A stretch of 35,497 bases of DNA from an uncultured Clostridia bacterium (GTDB lineage Bacteria > Bacillota > Clostridia > Oscillospirales > Acutalibacteraceae), in contig CALWRP010000157.1 in the NCBI GenBank assembly GCA_944383955.1, positions 1 to 35,497 on the forward strand. The letters run 5' to 3'. The notes under the pieces are model-generated. The model worked only from the letters and a program-made list of their open reading frames with translations. It did no database searches and was not told where the DNA came from. Below, one piece after another: positions 32,706-35,497 of the stretch; position 1 is the stretch's first letter; the number at the start of each line of letters is the position of its first letter. Position numbers and translations under genes: made by a program.

Positions 32706-32734
32706 TCATGTATGAAGCGCGCCGCGCATACGAT
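32706..32734 (+). promoter_or_regulatory. Sigma-E-like promoter of ylbJ
   Basis: TCATGTA (32706-32712), 14-nt spacer, CATACGAT (32727-32734). The -10 matches 7 of 8 of the Bacillus sigma-E consensus CATACAHT and the -35 5 of 7 of KMATATT. Start about 68 nt before ylbJ. Confidence 0.6.
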
Positions 32735-32736
32735 GA
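32707..32736 (-). promoter_or_regulatory. Sigma-E-like promoter of yqfC, overlapping the ylbJ promoter
   Basis: On the minus strand TCATCGT (32730-32736), 13-nt spacer, CATACATG (32707-32714). It is nearly the mirror image of the plus-strand promoter. Leader about 60 nt to the yqfC TTG. Confidence 0.5.
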
Positions 32737-32808
32737 AACAGCTGCCGTCCGCCGTTTCCCGGCGCAGCCGCGGAAAACGGCAGGGCAAAAAACGGGGAGG
32801 ACATGCAT

Positions 32809-33906
32809 ATGAAACGGAAACGGGAGCTTCTGCGCAGCCTCGCGCTGCTTGTCTGCTCGCTGGGGGCCGGGCTTCTGCTCTCCCTCTTCCCGGACACCGC
32901 CGCCGCGGGAGCGGCCGCCGGGCTGGACGTCTGCCTCTCGGTGCTCGTGCCCTCGCTGTTCCCCTTTCTCGTGCTCAGCGTTTTTCTGGTGCGCTCCGGA
33001 GCCTCGTCGCTGCTCGGGCGGGTGCTGGAAAAACCGGCGCGCCTGCTGTTTCGTCTGCCGGGCTGCTGCGCGCCCGCCGTCCTGATGGGGCTCATCGGCG
33101 GCTACCCCGTGGGCGCGCGGGGGGCGGCGGCCCTGCTGCGCCAAGGGGAGATCTCGCAGGAGGAGGCGCGCCGCATGACGCTCTTCTGCGTCAACGCGGG
33201 CCCGGCCTTTGTGCTCAGCGCCGTGGGCGCCCGCTTCCTGCACAGCGCGCGGGCCGGCGCCCTGCTGCTCGCCTCGAGCCTCACGGCCGGCCTTCTGCTC
33301 GGCGTGCTGCTGCGCGGCCGCCGGGCTGCGTCTCCCCGGCGCGGGCGGCAAACGCCGCCTCCCTGCACCGCGACGGCGGGCCAGGCCCTCGTCGACTCCG
33401 TCTCCGACGCCTGCCGCTCGCTCGTCGCCATGTGCTGCTTCGTGGTGCTGTTCTCCACCGCGCTCGCCTATCTCGCCCGGCTGTTCCCGCCGGGGCTGCC
33501 GCTCGCGGCTCTCTCGGCGCTGCTGGAGGTGACGGGCGGCTGCCGCGACCTTGCTGCCGCGGGCGCGCCGCCCTGGGCTCTGGCCGCCGCTCTGGGCTGG
33601 GGCGGTCTCTGCGTGCAGCTGCAGATCCTCGCCCTGCCCGGCACGCCGCGCCTGCCTCTGTGGCAGCTTGCCCTCGCGCGGCTTGCGCACGCCGCCCTTG
33701 CCGCCCTGATCGCGCTGCCGCTGTGCGCGCTCTTCCCGCCGGAGATCGCCGCGCAGCCCGTCTTCTCCAACATGGCGGAGGAAACCTCTCCGGTTCTGTC
33801 CGCCTCCCCTGCCGCCGCGGCCGCTCTCCTGCTTTCCTGCGCCGTCTTTCTTGCCGCGGGAGGCAGGCGCTGCGGCGAGGAACGCCGCCCTCCCGCCGCT
33901 CTATAA
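32809..33906 (+). CDS. ylbJ: Sporulation integral membrane protein YlbJ
   Basis: 365 aa, about eight membrane spans. YlbJ is a sigma-E-controlled membrane protein required for spore cortex formation in Bacillus. Typical motifs: CLSVLVPSLFPFLVLSVFLVRSG near the N terminus, LMGLIGGYPVGARGAAALLRQGEISQEEARRMTLFCVNAGPAFVLSAVG. The region is extremely Leu/Ala-rich and GC-rich. The ATG at 32809 is chosen because GGGGAGG is 8 nt away; the ATG at 32803 is too close. In Bacillus ylbJ is next to coaD; here it faces yqfCD. Confidence 0.93.
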   Translation: MKRKRELLRSLALLVCSLGAGLLLSLFPDTAAAGAAAGLDVCLSVLVPSLFPFLVLSVFLVRSGASSLLGRVLEKPARLLFRLPGCCAPAVLMGLIGGYPVGARGAAALLRQGEISQEEARRMTLFCVNAGPAFVLSAVGARFLHSARAGALLLASSLTAGLLLGVLLRGRRAASPRRGRQTPPPCTATAGQALVDSVSDACRSLVAMCCFVVLFSTALAYLARLFPPGLPLAALSALLEVTGGCRDLAAAGAPPWALAAALGWGGLCVQLQILALPGTPRLPLWQLALARLAHAALAALIALPLCALFPPEIAAQPVFSNMAEETSPVLSASPAAAAALLLSCAVFLAAGGRRCGEERRPPAAL

Positions 33907-33914
33907 GACGAAAA

Positions 33915-33950
33915 GGCCCTCCCCAGGGTCGATTGACCTCGGGGAGGGCC
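33915..33950. terminator. Terminator between ylbJ and the DUF6171 gene
   Basis: GGCCCTCCCC/GGGGAGGGCC, perfect 10-bp arms with an inner GGTC/GACC stem. On the minus strand it is followed by TTTTCG, on the plus strand by TCAGAC, so it fits the minus-strand gene better while also closing ylbJ. Confidence 0.75.
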
Positions 33951-34023
33951 TCAGACTGTCGAAAAAGCTGTTCAGGTTGGTTTCCCGCTTGCTCTCAGTT
34001 CCCGGCAGCGCGGGAGAGGAGCC

Positions 34024-34317
34024 TCAGACGGCGCCGCCCCAGCGCGGCGGGGTGGCGGGGCAGGAGGAGGAGCGGCGGGCGGCGCGAATCTCCACGTAGC
34101 AGCCGCAGAGGTTGCAGGTGGCGTTGACAAGCTCCGGACATTCCCTGCAGGAGGCAAGGCGCGCCTCGTACTCGCCGTCGGGCGTGCGCTCCTTCTCCGG
34201 CAGGCGGGCGCGGTAGCGGCGGACGCTCTCGAGATAGTCGCCCTGGCCGAGCTCCTCGAGCAGGCAGCGGCGGCAGACGCGCCCCGCGGCTCCCGTCTGC
34301 TGTTCCATCGCGCTCAT
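34024..34317 (-). CDS. Small cysteine-rich protein, DUF6171-like
   Basis: 97 aa. Six cysteines in pairs suggest a metal site: CRRC near the N terminus, CREC, and CNLCGC in the second half, with EYEARLASC and [12 protein letters not shown] between and after, ending SSSCP. The pattern resembles small DUF6171-type proteins common in gut Clostridia. No signal or span. The ATG at 34317 overlaps the stop of the GH51 gene by 4 nt (ATGA), so translation is probably coupled. Function unknown; family name is given from memory of the motif order. Confidence 0.85.
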   Translation of the reverse strand: MSAMEQQTGAAGRVCRRCLLEELGQGDYLESVRRYRARLPEKERTPDGEYEARLASCRECPELVNATCNLCGCYVEIRAARRSSSCPATPPRWGGAV

Positions 34318-35497
34318 GCCAGCTCGATGGCGGCCACGCAGCACGCGGGCAGCGTCAGCTGCACGCCGCCGTCGCGGCGGGCAAAATCGGTGAAGGTCTC
34401 GATCCTGACCGTCTCGGGAGCGTCGAAGGTGTTGTGCGCGTCCATCGCGCCCGCCAGCACGCGGACGGTGACGGCGGCGTTCTCCTTGCCGGACACGCGC
34501 AGGTCGAGCTCCTGGCTCTCCGTGGCGGAGAGGTTCGCCACCGTGACGTGCACGCGGCCCTCCGCGTCGACGGAGGCGGACTGGTGCAGCGAGGGAACCA
34601 TCGCGCCCTCCGTGCCCACCTCATGCGCCTCGACATAGCTGTCGAGCAGGGTGGCGTCCTGGTGCTCCTTGTAGAGGTCGAAGACGTGGTAGGTCGGGGT
34701 GAGCAGCATCTTCTCGCCCTCTGTGAGAACGACGGCCTGCAGCACGTTGACCATCTGCGAAATGTTGGCCATCACGAGGCCGTCGGCATGATGGTTGAGG
34801 ATGTTGAGCGTGACGGCGGCCAGCACGGCGTCGCGCATCGTGTTCTGCTGATAGAGGAAGCCGGGGTTCGTGCCGGGCTCCACCTCATACCACGCGCCCC
34901 ACTCGTCCACAATGAGGCCCACGCGGCCCTCGGGGTCGTGGCGGCGCATGATGGAGAGATGGTTGCTGACAAGTTCCTCCATGAAAAGGCCCTTTTTGAG
35001 GGTGCGGTAATACGTTCCCTCGTCGAACACCGTCGCGCTTCTCGAATCCTCCGCGGGGTTCGGGAAGGTGTAGTAGTGCAGCGTGATGGCGTCGGCGAAG
35101 CGGCCGGCGATCTCCATCACCTTGTCGGTCCACTCATAGTCCCCCGCGTTCGGGCCGCAGGCGATCTTGAAGACCTTGTTGTCGCCGTAGTTGCGCACGT
35201 ATGTCGCGTAGCGGCGGAACTGATCGGCGTAAAACTCCGGGCGCATGTTGCCGCCGCAGCCCCAGTTCTCGTTGCCGACGCCGAAGTACTTAAGCTTCCA
35301 GGGCTCCGCGCGGCCGTTTTGCTTTCTCATCTCAGCCATGGGGGAGACGCCGTCGAAGGTCATATACTCCACCCACTCGCTCATCTCCTGCACGGTGCCG
35401 CTGCCCACGTTGCCGTTGACATAGGGCTCGCAGCCCAGCTGGCGGCACAGCTCCATGAACTCGTGCGTGCCGAAGGAGTTGTCCTCCACCACGCCGC
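34314..35497 (-). CDS. Alpha-N-arabinofuranosidase, GH51 (5' end beyond window)
   Basis: 394 codons are visible; the gene enters from the right edge, missing roughly the first 100 residues. Cleaves terminal alpha-L-arabinofuranosyl residues from arabinan or arabinoxylan oligosaccharides by a retaining mechanism. Acid/base Glu is in FGVGNENWG, nucleophile Glu in [33 protein letters not shown] at the visible start and the beta-sandwich C terminus are typical of cytoplasmic GH51 enzymes. No transporter or regulator is visible, but only its downstream side is in the window. Confidence 0.95.
   Translation of the reverse strand, partial: GVVEDNSFGTHEFMELCRQLGCEPYVNGNVGSGTVQEMSEWVEYMTFDGVSPMAEMRKQNGRAEPWKLKYFGVGNENWGCGGNMRPEFYADQFRRYATYVRNYGDNKVFKIACGPNAGDYEWTDKVMEIAGRFADAITLHYYTFPNPAEDSRSATVFDEGTYYRTLKKGLFMEELVSNHLSIMRRHDPEGRVGLIVDEWGAWYEVEPGTNPGFLYQQNTMRDAVLAAVTLNILNHHADGLVMANISQMVNVLQAVVLTEGEKMLLTPTYHVFDLYKEHQDATLLDSYVEAHEVGTEGAMVPSLHQSASVDAEGRVHVTVANLSATESQELDLRVSGKENAAVTVRVLAGAMDAHNTFDAPETVRIETFTDFARRDGGVQLTLPACCVAAIELA

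Overview
The window reads as a chromosomal segment of a GC-rich, spore-forming Firmicute of the class Clostridia, probably an Oscillospiraceae/Ruminococcaceae-type gut bacterium. The evidence is the Firmicutes-style division/cell-wall (dcw) cluster, the ylxM-ffh-rpsP-khpA-rimM-trmD and phoH-ybeY-dgkA-era-yqzL-recO blocks, three sporulation genes (yqfC, yqfD, ylbJ), Gram-positive Shine-Dalgarno sites, and a GH51 arabinofuranosidase suited to plant-fibre breakdown. The species assignment is inference. No phage, IS element, CRISPR array, tRNA or rRNA was seen. Nearly all genes lie on the minus strand and are transcribed right to left; degV and ylbJ are the only plus-strand genes.

Region 1 (1-12315) is the dcw cluster, in transcription order mraZ, rsmH, ftsL, ftsI/spoVD-type PBP, mraY, ftsW, murG, murA, ftsQ, ftsZ (cut at the left edge). 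It makes lipid I/II precursors, polymerises and cross-links septal peptidoglycan, and builds the division ring. The amino-acid ligases murC/D/E/F and ftsA are absent. A consensus promoter followed by two 10-bp MraZ-type direct repeats lies upstream of mraZ. Several long spacers inside the cluster are rich in hairpins.

Region 2 (12392-16480) is HPr, uvrC, rsmD, coaD and a DivIVA-like coiled-coil gene, closed by a strong terminator just before the mraZ promoter. Region 3 (16643-20365) is the SRP/ribosome-maturation operon ylxM-ffh-rpsP-khpA-rimM-trmD, driven by a perfect-consensus sigma-A promoter set between two perfect palindromes. Region 4 (20519-24123) holds a plus-strand DegV-family gene with a structured leader, a convergent secreted subtilase and a small membrane-anchored protein.

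Region 5 (24193-31150) is phoH-ybeY-dgkA-era-yqzL-recO-mutS2: 16S maturation, lipid kinase, and recombination/ribosome rescue. Region 6 (31159-33950) has yqfC-yqfD diverging from ylbJ across an almost symmetric double sigma-E-like promoter. Region 7 (34024-35497) has a DUF6171-type small cysteine-rich protein coupled to the 3' part of a GH51 arabinofuranosidase.

The window is mainly a conserved housekeeping region. The points worth a second look are regulatory: the ylxM palindromes, the degV leader, the symmetric sporulation promoter, the MraZ boxes and leader hairpin, the hairpin-filled spacers, and the recurrent TTG start codons in essential genes.
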